A stretch of 64,000 nucleotides of DNA, from positions 62,001 to 126,000 of the forward strand of contig BAAAJN010000003.1 in NCBI GenBank assembly GCA_039527025.1, given 5' to 3'. Below, piece by piece: positions 23,712-31,059 of the stretch. The DNA is from Microlunatus lacustris. Its GTDB lineage: Bacteria > Actinomycetota > Actinomycetes > Propionibacteriales > Propionibacteriaceae. Both the position numbers and the translations under genes were made by a program. The first letter of the stretch is position 1. Each line of letters starts with the position of its first letter. Below the pieces are notes generated by a model. The model worked only from the letters and a program-made list of their open reading frames with translations. It was not told the origin of the DNA and searched no databases.

Positions 23712-24157
23712 CCGCCGCCTCGATCGTCCGACCCCCTGGCCGGGAGCGGCTCCTCGTCCGGCTCCCGTACCGCTCCGGGGCCTTCACGAACTACGACCTC
23801 CTCCGCCGCATCTGCGGCGACCGGACCCGGGCTGAATGGGACGCGGAGGTGAAGGCCTACCGCGTCGCCCGCACTCACCTCTACGCCCTGATCGACGCCC
23901 TCGCGCACCGCTTCGGCGAGGTCGTCGTGACCCTCCAGACCCGGCGCACGACGCGATGCGTCGAGGCGTGCTGGGAGGCCAACGGAGGGACTTGGTTCGA
24001 CTGCGAGTGCTCCTGCCTCGGCAGGTTCCACGGCCGTCACAGTCCGCCGCCTGACTCCTTCGTGACCGCCGAGGAGCACTCCGGCGGCGAGGTCCGCCGC
24101 ACCCTCACCGCCAAGATGCACTCCCGGAGCCTCATCGTCCGCCCCGACGCCGACTGA
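23708..24157 (+). CDS. Hypothetical Cys-rich protein of the element
   Basis: This 149-residue protein starts at an ATG overlapping the helicase stop (ATGA). The N-terminal half has a LVRLPYRSGAFTNYDLLRR segment and a helix with RVARTHLYALIDALAHRFG. The C-terminal half has CVEACWEANGGTWFDCECSC, a likely metal site. No family is recognised. Coupling to the helicase suggests a part in replication or its control. Confidence 0.65.
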   Translation: MTAASIVRPPGRERLLVRLPYRSGAFTNYDLLRRICGDRTRAEWDAEVKAYRVARTHLYALIDALAHRFGEVVVTLQTRRTTRCVEACWEANGGTWFDCECSCLGRFHGRHSPPPDSFVTAEEHSGGEVRRTLTAKMHSRSLIVRPDAD

Positions 24158-24178
24158 CCTCGGCGTCCGCCTCACCGC

Positions 24179-24241
24179 CTCACCCGCGCCTCACCCGCGC
24201 CTCACCCGCGCCCGCTCCGGGTCCGACTTGCTAGCCGGACC
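24179..24241. repeat. Three 11-bp tandem repeats and a following inverted repeat
   Basis: CTCACCCGCGC is repeated three times without a gap (24179-24211). Nine bases later GGTCCG and CGGACC form an inverted repeat with a ten-base loop (24220-24241). The pair separates the replication genes from the next gene group and could be a terminator plus operator. Confidence 0.5.
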
Positions 24242-24288
24242 GGGAGCGCGGCGCGTCCCACCCCCTCGACTCCCAGGAGGAGTTCCGC

Positions 24289-24483
24289 ATGGCTATTGCC
24301 CTGCCCACCCTGACCACCGTCCGCCCCGGGCGGCGCACCGCGCGCCGCCTGCCCGACCCCGCGACGGCCGCCGGCTGGCCGTCCTCGACCGCCGATCACG
24401 TTCTGGCCGAGGCGCGCGCCGGCCGGGTCGACCCGACCTACCTCATCCGCGCGGCGGCGGCCGTCCAGGCGAGCGTCCGATGA
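24289..24483 (+). CDS. Small hypothetical protein (64 residues)
   Basis: The ATG follows a strong ribosome binding site (CCAGGAGGAG). The product has a basic N-terminal third (VRPGRRTARRLPDP) and a helical end (VDPTYLIRAAAAVQASVR). Its size and basic character would suit an excisionase or small regulator, but no helix-turn-helix is clear. The stop overlaps the next start (ATGA). Confidence 0.6.
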   Translation: MAIALPTLTTVRPGRRTARRLPDPATAAGWPSSTADHVLAEARAGRVDPTYLIRAAAAVQASVR

Positions 24484-24722
24484 CCACCCCGGACCGCTCC
24501 CGCCCGGCCCCCGACAAGGTCGGCCTGGCCCAGCAGGAGGAGGTGCACGAACTCCTCCTCGCCCGTGTCATCCCCGCTTGGACCGTCGACGTCGACGATG
24601 ACCTCCTCGCCGAGGCCGGCACGAGACGGCTCCGCCTCGCGCTCGACGTGACCGGCCGGGGCCTCTCGCTCCTCGAACTGGCCGCCCTCCGGGCGCAACG
24701 GGGCATCTCCGTCCGCGTCTGA
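24480..24722 (+). CDS. Small hypothetical protein (80 residues)
   Basis: The start overlaps the preceding stop. The product is acidic in the middle (WTVDVDDDLLAEAG) and ends in a helix with LSLLELAALRAQRGISVRV. No domain is recognised. It is translationally coupled to the 64-residue protein, suggesting the two act together. Confidence 0.6.
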   Translation: MTTPDRSRPAPDKVGLAQQEEVHELLLARVIPAWTVDVDDDLLAEAGTRRLRLALDVTGRGLSLLELAALRAQRGISVRV

Positions 24723-24792
24723 CTCCCCCGCTCGACCCCCTCACCTCACCCGCTCCGGCGCTCCCGCGCCCGCCCCTGAGAAGGACACCCAC

Positions 24793-25443
24793 ATGACCCG
24801 ACCCGCCCCCCTCACCGCCGAGCCGACGACCGTCTCCTCGGCCTACCGCGTCGCGCACCGCGCCACCTCCGCCGGCATCGGCGCGAGCGTCGAGAACGTC
24901 CCGCCCGCCGACCTCCTCGCCCACGCCGAAGCCCCCTCGGAGGTCCACGAGGCCTACGAGGCCCTCGTCGCGGCGAACACCCGCATCCGCGAGACCGCCC
25001 AGGCGCGCATCGCCGCCCAGACCGCCGTCCGAGCCGCCCGGCTCGCCTCTGAGATCCGCGAGGCCCAGGACGCCGCCGACGACGCCGAGGTCGCCTGCCG
25101 CGAAGCCGTCGCTCCGGCGAACACCGCCGCCCAGGCCCTCGCCGACGCCCTGAGCAAGCACGGCCACCTCTTCGGCGAGATCGCCCAGCGCGCCGCCGAC
25201 GAGGCTCAGGCCGACGCCGTCATCGCCTGGGAGGCCTTGGCCGACGCCCTCGCGCGTCGGGAGGCCGCCTACGGCCACGAGGGCCGCCCGGGCGGCCACC
25301 CGCTGAGCGAGGTCCCGGGCTTGTCGAGCCGCCTCGGCGTCTCCCTGGCCGACGTGAAGGCCTACGCCCTCGGCGCGTCCGCCGTCGACGGGAGCGCTAC
25401 CCGTTCCGGCGGCATCCCGTCCTACGGGCTGGCCCGCCGATGA
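24793..25443 (+). CDS. Ala-rich coiled-coil protein (216 residues)
   Basis: Residues about 45 to 150 are a long Ala/Glu-rich helix with heptad-like spacing (AQARIAAQTAVRAARLASE), probably a coiled coil. The C-terminus (GLSSRLGVSLADVKAYALG) looks like a short folded segment. A ribosome binding site AGAAGGA precedes the ATG. The stop overlaps the next gene. It might be a structural or partner-binding protein; no family is recognised. Confidence 0.65.
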   Translation: MTRPAPLTAEPTTVSSAYRVAHRATSAGIGASVENVPPADLLAHAEAPSEVHEAYEALVAANTRIRETAQARIAAQTAVRAARLASEIREAQDAADDAEVACREAVAPANTAAQALADALSKHGHLFGEIAQRAADEAQADAVIAWEALADALARREAAYGHEGRPGGHPLSEVPGLSSRLGVSLADVKAYALGASAVDGSATRSGGIPSYGLARR

Positions 25444-25592
25444 GCCCCGACGAGATCGTCGTCGAGACCACGACGACCACGACGACCACGACCACGACGA
25501 CCGCCCCGACGAGCCCTCTCCGGCGTGGCCTTGCCCGCCTCGGCCGAGCGCTCCTCGCCGTCTCCACCGACCCGAACAGGAAGCACCGATGA
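25440..25592 (+). CDS. Small protein with a run of twelve threonines
   Basis: The 50-residue product begins MSPDEIVVE, then has twelve Thr in a row encoded by ACC and ACG codons, and ends in a basic helix (LRRGLARLGRALLAV). Start and stop both overlap the neighbouring genes (ATGA each side), so it sits inside a coupled series. The Thr run comes from a short tandem DNA repeat and may vary in length between strains. Function unknown. Confidence 0.55.
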   Translation: MSPDEIVVETTTTTTTTTTTTAPTSPLRRGLARLGRALLAVSTDPNRKHR

Positions 25593-26011
25593 GTCCCGAC
25601 GAATACCTCCGCATCGTGAGGTCCGTTCTCGCCCCGCACCCCACCGACGACGAGCACGGCCTCGACCTCGTTGGAGCCGAGGTCCAGCGCCCGATGCGCG
25701 TCGACGAGACGCCGGAGATCTCCCGACGACGATCCGCAGGCGCTGGCCGCGAGCATCCGGGCGACGAGGTGAGCGTCGTCCGCGCTGGCGACCCCGAGAG
25801 CCGCTACTCGACGGTCCACTCGACCGACCACCCGACGACCTTCATCGCCGTGACCGCGCTTTTCATCTTCGGCCGCGAGGTCCGTCGCTTCGAGGAGACG
25901 ATCCGCGCGACTGATCGTGCTCACGCGGCGCTCTACTTCTCGGACCGTCCCGCCTACGAGCGAGGGCGCGCCGCCCTACTTCAACGCGAGGCGGGCTCGC
26001 GCCGGGCCTGA
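25589..26011 (+). CDS. Hypothetical protein (140 residues)
   Basis: The start overlaps the preceding stop. The product begins MSPDEYLRIVRSVLAP, close to the MSPDE start of the gene before it. In the middle is DHPTTFIAVTALFIFGREV, a hydrophobic strand or short membrane segment, and the C-terminus is basic. It is the last rightward gene of the element. The similar starts of this and the preceding gene may mark a past duplication. Function unknown. Confidence 0.6.
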   Translation: MSPDEYLRIVRSVLAPHPTDDEHGLDLVGAEVQRPMRVDETPEISRRRSAGAGREHPGDEVSVVRAGDPESRYSTVHSTDHPTTFIAVTALFIFGREVRRFEETIRATDRAHAALYFSDRPAYERGRAALLQREAGSRRA

Positions 26012-26136
26012 GCCCGGCTTCCGCTCCGGCCCTCTCCGCCCACTGGCGGCGAGGGCTGGACCGGGACCGACTCGGGGCTCAGCGCCTCTCTACCGCATCG
26101 GCGGCCTCACCCTGCCCGACCTACCGCCGGCCGCTC

Positions 26137-26512
26137 TCAGGCGCTCATGATGAACTCGCCCATCGGCGTTGTGAGGTCGATCGACTCCGCGACGGAGACG
26201 ACGGACGCGCCGTGTGAGCGGGCCTCCTGGACCGAACGAATCGAAGTCCGAGACTGACCGTGCGAGGCGGTCCAGCCGGGCCACGATGACGGCGTCGACC
26301 GACCCCCAGAGTTGCCGAATCTCCACCAGCCCCGGCCGCTGGAGCCGTAGCCCGCCGGCCGAGCCCGAGACGTTGAGGTCGCGGACGACACGGACCACCT
26401 GCCAGCCCTTCGACGCCGCGTACTGAGAGCACGACTCCAATTGCCGCTCTGGCGACGTTGAGGGGTCGTCCCGGCTGAGGGACGAGACTCGTACGTAGAT
26501 CACTGCCCGCAT
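26137..26512 (-). pseudogene. Serine recombinase, frameshifted and truncated
   Basis: The N-terminal catalytic domain of a resolvase/integrase is clear: MRAVIYVRVSSLS with the nucleophilic Ser at residue 10, then RQLESC, then the active-site motif ARLDRLARS. One extra base near 26232 shifts the frame; on the other side the protein continues VQEARSHGASVVSVAESIDL, TTPMGEFIMSA and then stops. A large serine integrase would continue for 300 or more residues with its DNA-binding domains. It lies 34 bp from attR, where an integrase gene is expected. Excision by this gene is very unlikely. Confidence 0.88.
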
Positions 26513-26530
26513 GCCGCGAGGCTATCTCGG

Positions 26531-26557
26531 AAACCTCAGATGGTATGGGCGATCTGC
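26531..26557. repeat. attR of the tadA element
   Basis: The element half-site AAACC-TCAG-ATGGT-A leads to the crossover TG at 26546-26547, followed by the tadA half-site GGCGATCTGC. Its element half is the mirror image of that in attL. Confidence 0.8.
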
Positions 26558-27795
26558 CGGTAGGCCTCGTCGATGGTGAGCACTCCGCCCTGGGCGACCC
26601 GGGAGGCGAGCCGGTCGATGGTCGACTCCGCCGAGTGCGAGTGCGTGGTCGACAAGGTGCCGGTGCCGGCCTGCATCGCCTCGAACATGGCCGCCGCCTC
26701 ACCGCCCCGCACCTCGCCGACGACCAGCCGGGACAGGTTCTGGCGCAGCGCCTCCGGCATCAGGTCCGCGATCGTCACTTCGCCGACCCGGGTGCCCCCG
26801 GAGGTCTCGCCGTGACCGGTGCGGGCCTGCAGGGCCAAGATGTTCTCCCGCCCGGGCTGCAGGTGGGTCATCAGCTCGTAGTCGGTCTCCAGCGTGCCGA
26901 AGCGTTCGTTCGCCGGGATCGCGTGGATCAGCGCGCGCAGCAGGGTGGTCTTGCCCGCGCCCTGGTCACCGGAGATCACGACGGACTTGCGGGCCAGGAT
27001 CGCCGCGTCGAGGAACCGGGCCACCTCGAGCGGCATCAGTCCGCCGTCGGCCAGCTCGGCGAGCGAGACGTCGGTGAGGGTGTGCTGCCGGATCACCACG
27101 CTCGGCCGGTAGGAGAGCCCGAAGCCGATCGCGTGCAGCCGGAAGCGTTCACCCAGGGCCAGCGTCATGGAGGGGTGGGTGTCGTCGAAGGGCCGGGACG
27201 GCTGGCCGTTCTGGCCGAGGAACCGGATCGCCTCGACCAGTTCCTCGTCGCTGTCCGCGACCGGAGGCATCCGTTCGCGACGGCCGTCGCCGTACTGGAC
27301 CACCACGGAGTCCCAACCGTGGATCTCGATGTTCTCCACGTCACGCATCTCCAGCAGCGGCTGCAGTCGGCCGTAGCCGAACACCGCGTCCTCGACCGCG
27401 GTGACGTAGGTCTGCTCCTGGGCCGGTGACCAGAGCTCCGACCCGGCCCGGTGCAGCGCCCGGACGTGGTCGCCCACGACGCGCCGGATGACGGCCCGCC
27501 CGAGCAGCAGCCGGTCGTCGCCGGTCAGCGGCCGGCCACCGGCCCGTTGCTGGGTGCTGCTCTCCTCGGTGATCACCTCCGAGGCGCGGCGACGGAGCTC
27601 GGCGACCTGCCCCCAGTCCAGTGCGACGGTGAGCAGGTCCGGGCGAGCGGCGGCCTGGTCACGGGTGAGGTGCCCGGCGCCCGGGCGTGCGGGGGCGGCC
27701 GCGGCGGCCGACGGTCCCCAGCCGGGTTCGTCGGCCAGCTCGCGGAGCGCGGGCACCGCGTCGAGATCGGGCACGGTGCCGGTGCGGTCGTCCAT
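26536..27795 (-). pseudogene. TadA/CpaF ATPase N-terminal fragment (locus 1)
   Basis: This is the first 416 codons of the pilus ATPase plus three codons of element DNA before a stop. The hexameric secretion ATPase motifs are present: Walker A GDQGAGKTT, the Asp box LETDYELM, Walker B LVVGEVRGGEA and a His box with TTHSHSA. The last 85 residues are missing and lie beyond the element. The ATG has a ribosome binding site (GGTGAGGAG). The fragment may fold, but loss of the C-terminal helices would be expected to block hexamer function. Confidence 0.9.
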
Positions 27796-27796
27796 C

Positions 27797-28579
27797 TCAG
27801 CTCCTCACCAGGGCGGTCGACTGCTGCAGGACGGTGGCGAACGTCGAGGCGGTGCCGCGGACCGCCGTGACCAGGGGTGCTGCGGCGAACTTGCGGTGCT
27901 GCGGGGCGCCGTCGGAGAAGTGGGCAGCGGACGCCGGGTCGTGCGGAAGCCGGGCGACGACCTCGGTCGCCAGGGCCCGGCCGATCTCCGCGGCCCGGTA
28001 GGGGTGGCCCTCGTCCACCACGCCGAGCCCGATACGGCCACGGGCGCCGGTCCCGGTCCGCTGCTCGGTGAGCACCGGCAGCTGGACCCGGGTGGCGAGC
28101 ACGGCACGCAAGCTCGACCCCAGCAGCACCACGGTGAGGGCGCTGCGCTCGAGCAGGGCGGGCGGCAGCCCCAGTGGGCCCAGCCGGCCGGCGTCGACGA
28201 CCACGTCGAGGTCGACGTCGCCCAACCGGTCGAAGGTGTCGGCCAGGTCGTCCCAGACCCCGGCGAAGTGGGCAGCGCTGCCCGGGCGGGTGAAGCCGGG
28301 GAGGAACAGCCGCCGGTCGCCGTCGCTCTCGGCCAGGGTCAGGCACTGGTCGACGACGGCCTCCCGCAGGTTGCGCCGGTCGCGGTGCGCCTCGGCGACG
28401 CGCAGCAGCCCCTTGCCGCCCGTCGACCGCCCGGTCAGGTACCCGGCCAGCACGGCTTGGGAGGCGCCGGGGTCCGCGTCGACGAGCAGCACGGGCCGGG
28501 GCCAGCTGAGCGCCAGCCCCACCGCCAGCGTGGTCACGCCGGGTGAGCCGCTGCACGAGGTGAGCACGAGGATGGCCAC
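27797..28579 (-). CDS. TadZ/CpaE-like P-loop protein lacking the Walker lysine (locus 1)
   Basis: The 260-residue protein has the layout of a MinD/ParA-type protein: an N-terminal strand and loop LVLTSCSGSPGVTTLAVGLA, LLVDADPGA, and DLDVVVDAGRLG. The loop lacks the lysines of KGGxGKT; GSPGVTT stands in its place. It may bind nucleotide weakly or serve only as a localisation factor for the pilus. The GTG start follows the SAF-gene stop by one base. An actinobacterial family with this variant loop is common in such loci. Confidence 0.75.
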   Translation of the reverse strand: MAILVLTSCSGSPGVTTLAVGLALSWPRPVLLVDADPGASQAVLAGYLTGRSTGGKGLLRVAEAHRDRRNLREAVVDQCLTLAESDGDRRLFLPGFTRPGSAAHFAGVWDDLADTFDRLGDVDLDVVVDAGRLGPLGLPPALLERSALTVVLLGSSLRAVLATRVQLPVLTEQRTGTGARGRIGLGVVDEGHPYRAAEIGRALATEVVARLPHDPASAAHFSDGAPQHRKFAAAPLVTAVRGTASTFATVLQQSTALVRS

Positions 28580-28580
28580 C

Positions 28581-29282
28581 TCAGCGCCCCGCGTCCCGGA
28601 CCGCCGTCATCCGCTCCTGCGCGGCCAGCAGGGCGACGGTCGGCGCCTGCCGCTGGTCGACGTCGACGGTGAGCACGATCGAGGCGCCGTCGACGCCGGG
28701 CACCTGCTCGATCACCCGCGCCCGGTAGGTCTTGCCGGTCAGGGCGTCCGTGGCGCCGGCCTGGGTCGAGGCGGCGGGCAGCGCGACCAGCCGGACCGGG
28801 GAGCCGGGCGGCAGCAGACCCTCCGGTGCGCGGCCGGTGACCAGCCGGAGCGCGACCGCGGCGCGTCCCTCGGCCGGCACTGCGACCGGGGCCACGGCCG
28901 CTGCGGGGACGACCGAGCCGACCGGCAGGTCGAACACGGCCCGCTGCCCGACGAGGGACTCCAGCCGCTCCGCCGGCACGGTGTCCGGCAGGGTTCCACC
29001 GCGCAGCCGGACCGTCGTCAGGTCGCCCCGCTCGATGGCCTCCCCCCGGTAGACGGTGCCCGCCAGCGCCACCACCGTCGCCTCGGACGCGAGCCGGGCG
29101 TAGACCACGGCGGAGAGCAGCGCGCCGAGGCAGAGCGCCAGCACTCCCAGCGCGATCCAGCGGGGGTTGCGGCGTCCGGGCAGCCGGGGCAGGTCGGGCG
29201 GCGGCGGGGTCGTCGACTGCTCGGGCGACTCCACGGCTGGTGTCCGCGCCGATCGGGTCCGCGGTCGGAGGTCGATGCTCAC
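28581..29282 (-). CDS. SAF-domain protein, CpaB/RcpC-like (locus 1)
   Basis: The 233-residue protein has a Pro-rich cytoplasmic N-terminus, one membrane helix (WIALGVLALCLGALLSAVVY, about residues 45-65) and an outer SAF domain (VVALAGTVYRGEAIERGDL and onward). CpaB-like proteins support the pilus channel outside the membrane. The GTG at 29282 is preceded by a strong ribosome binding site (AGGGAGGA); a longer start at 29333 would overlap the TadG-like gene. Confidence 0.8.
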   Translation of the reverse strand: MSIDLRPRTRSARTPAVESPEQSTTPPPPDLPRLPGRRNPRWIALGVLALCLGALLSAVVYARLASEATVVALAGTVYRGEAIERGDLTTVRLRGGTLPDTVPAERLESLVGQRAVFDLPVGSVVPAAAVAPVAVPAEGRAAVALRLVTGRAPEGLLPPGSPVRLVALPAASTQAGATDALTGKTYRARVIEQVPGVDGASIVLTVDVDQRQAPTVALLAAQERMTAVRDAGR

Positions 29283-29322
29283 AGGTTCCTCCCTGAGCGG
29301 GTGCGGGGATGTACGTCGCGAC

Positions 29323-29733
29323 TCACCGGTCACCTCCGGTGGGCACGATGACCGCCTCGGCCGAGCCGGTCCCGGTGACCGTCGGCAGTCCGACGACGGA
29401 CAGGAAGATGGTCGGGGCGCTGGACCAGGTCTCGACCCGGACGACGCCCGCGCGCAGGCTGACGCTGCCCTGCACCGAGGGGTCGCCGGCGAGGTAGGCC
29501 TTGGCGGCGAGCACCGCTGCGCCGGCCGGTTCCGCCCCGCCGAGCTGACGGGTGGCCGCCGCGTTCCCCGCCGCCCGGCTGGCGCCGGCGGCCGCGGTCT
29601 CGGCCCGGCTGGCGGCGGCGACCTGCTGGCCGCCGTCGATCACCAGCCCGGCCACCAGGACCAGGGCACCCATCACCAGCAGCACGAACAGGCTGACGCT
29701 CTGCCCGCGCTCGTCCCGGTCGGCCCAGCTCAT
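29323..29733 (-). CDS. TadG-like pseudopilin protein (locus 1)
   Basis: The 136-residue protein has a cytoplasmic start with RDERGQS and a membrane helix VSLFVLLVMGALVLVAGLVI. An Ala-rich outer part follows. It matches the Tad_N/TadE-like minor pilins, without the usual Glu at position +5. The ATG start overlaps the stop of the TadE gene before it. It is much shorter than the TadG of the second locus. Confidence 0.78.
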   Translation of the reverse strand: MSWADRDERGQSVSLFVLLVMGALVLVAGLVIDGGQQVAAASRAETAAAGASRAAGNAAATRQLGGAEPAGAAVLAAKAYLAGDPSVQGSVSLRAGVVRVETWSSAPTIFLSVVGLPTVTGTGSAEAVIVPTGGDR

Positions 29734-30158
29734 CGTCGGCTCCGGTAGGTGTCGAGGGCGGCCGCGCCGTCGCCGATGAGCCGGATCGATCCGGGCAGAC
29801 CGGGCAGCACCACATCGGCGAGCGGCACCGTGCAGCCGACCGTCGAGCGGACCGTGGCCGGCGTCCCGACGGGCACGGCGAAGGCGGCGGTCTCGACCTG
29901 GACCGAGGTGGCGGAGCAGACCAGGCCCGCGGTGCTGAGCGACGACTGACCGGCCGCCCGGCCGTCGGCCCCTGCCGCTCCAGCCGTGCGGGCCAACGAG
30001 GCTGCGCGCGCTGCGCTCTGCGCCGCCTCGACCACGGTGGCCCGGGCGAACCACAGACGACCCCCCGCCACCAGCAGACCGAGGACCAGGACGAGAGCGG
30101 GCACGACGAGGGTCAGCTCGACGGTGACCGAGCCGCGTTCGGAACGAGAGGCGGTCAC
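29730..30158 (-). CDS. TadE-like minor pilin (locus 1, second copy)
   Basis: The 142-residue protein has a prepilin-type leader RSERG, then SVTVE with Glu at +5 of the mature form, and a helix LTLVVPALVLVLGLLVAGG. The C-terminal part is extracytoplasmic with two Cys residues (LVCSATS, VGCTVP) that could form a disulphide. Start GTG overlaps the stop of the preceding TadE gene. Confidence 0.82.
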   Translation of the reverse strand: MTASRSERGSVTVELTLVVPALVLVLGLLVAGGRLWFARATVVEAAQSAARAASLARTAGAAGADGRAAGQSSLSTAGLVCSATSVQVETAAFAVPVGTPATVRSTVGCTVPLADVVLPGLPGSIRLIGDGAAALDTYRSRR

Positions 30159-30526
30159 GGTGGCGTCACCCGTTCGAGCGGAGCCGCCGCGCTCTCCTGC
30201 AGCCGTCCGAAGCCGAGATCGAGCAGCAGGGGCGACCCGGCGGTGACGGTGGCGCTGACGTCGGTCGCGCCGCGCACCACCTGCACCGAGACGCCGTCGA
30301 GCCCGCCGCTGCGGGCGAGGTCGGCCGCGGCCTCACGTGCCGCGTCGACCGAGCCGGTGCTGCCGCGGGCGGTGTCGACGGCCGCGGTCGCGGCGCGCTG
30401 GGCGACGTTGCGCCCGTGCAGCCACAGGCCGGCCTGCAGGATGCCGAGCGTGACCAGCATCAGCACCGGCCAGACGACGGCGAACTGCACGCTCTCGCTG
30501 AGACCGCGCTCGTCCCTCCGGGGCAC
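30155..30526 (-). CDS. TadE-like minor pilin (locus 1, first copy)
   Basis: This 123-residue protein starts MPRRDERGLSESVQFAVV and continues WPVLMLVTLGILQAGLWLHG, a prepilin-like leader and membrane helix. The outer part is Ala-rich with no Cys. The spacing of Glu after the Gly (+3) differs from the usual +5. It lies between Flp and the second TadE gene and is coupled to the latter. Confidence 0.82.
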   Translation of the reverse strand: MPRRDERGLSESVQFAVVWPVLMLVTLGILQAGLWLHGRNVAQRAATAAVDTARGSTGSVDAAREAAADLARSGGLDGVSVQVVRGATDVSATVTAGSPLLLDLGFGRLQESAAAPLERVTPP

Positions 30527-30533
30527 GGGTCGA

Positions 30534-30722
30534 CTACTTCGGCATCTTGCCGGTGACGTAGGTGGTGATAGCCCCGATGACGATCAGGGCGACCGTCACC
30601 GCGCCGGCGAGCAGGATGGCGTTCTCCGCGGACTGGCTGAGGCCGCGCTCGTCGCGTCGGCCCGGGTCCTTGAGCAGCACGAGCAGACCGACGGTCGCGA
30701 GGAGGAGGCTCTTCACGGTCAT
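30534..30722 (-). CDS. Flp-type major pilin (locus 1)
   Basis: The 62-residue protein has a long leader with RRDERG, then LSQSAENAILLAGAVTVALI and VIGAITTYV, a single hydrophobic helix, and a short TGKMPK end. This is the size and form of an actinobacterial Flp pilin processed by a TadV-type peptidase. Start ATG has a ribosome binding site (GGAAGGA). No prepilin peptidase gene is in the locus. It heads the operon and would be its most abundant product. Confidence 0.82.
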   Translation of the reverse strand: MTVKSLLLATVGLLVLLKDPGRRDERGLSQSAENAILLAGAVTVALIVIGAITTYVTGKMPK

Positions 30723-30981
30723 GGCTGGGTCCTTCCGAGATCGGGCCCAGCGGACGCGGGACCCCCGAGTGGTGAGCCGGCGGACGACGTCCGACCTGGC
30801 GGCGGGGATGCGGGCAGGCATCGTTCCGGCGGCGCCGTCCCTCGGCGCGCGACGACCTGGCCCTGCTGCACGTCCACCCCCGAACGCGGACCGGTGCGGG
30901 GCAGCTCAACCGCCGACCGATCGTGGAGGTAGCAACTATGGCCGTCCCGGGTCCGCACGGCGAGAGGGAAGACGAGAAATG

Positions 30982-31011
30982 GTGTTGTCGGGATCCGGGA
31001 AGTGTTGGCCG
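30982..31011 (-). promoter_or_regulatory. Direct-repeat operator upstream of flp
   Basis: GTGTTGTCGG and GTGTTGGCCG start exactly 20 bp apart, in the 337-bp gap between the sigma-like gene and flp. They are about 260 bp from the flp start, so the transcript would have a long leader. No other gene is visible in that gap. Confidence 0.55.
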
Positions 31012-31059
31012 CGTCGTCGCTCCTGTTGCTCCTGCCTCGCCGGTCGCAGGCGCCACAGG

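Larger units (their letters stand above)
20378..26547 (+). mobile_element. 6.2-kb integrated element in tadA, serine-recombinase type
   Basis: The element lies between two copies of the crossover dinucleotide TG, 6,168 bp apart, and interrupts tadA. Its ends give a rebuilt attP with perfect dyad arms AAACC and ATGGT around ATGC. It encodes a truncated serine recombinase, a primase/helicase with an iteron-like array, two small zinc-ribbon proteins and several small proteins with coupled starts. No capsid, terminase, relaxase or conjugation gene was seen. It therefore resembles an integrated replicon or a satellite rather than a full phage or ICE. Two frameshifts and the cut recombinase suggest decay. 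Confidence 0.88.

Noticed and set aside
24179..24211. Tandem repeats as a second replication origin
   Set aside because: Only three 11-bp GC-rich copies without an AT-rich stretch; more likely part of a regulatory or terminator region.
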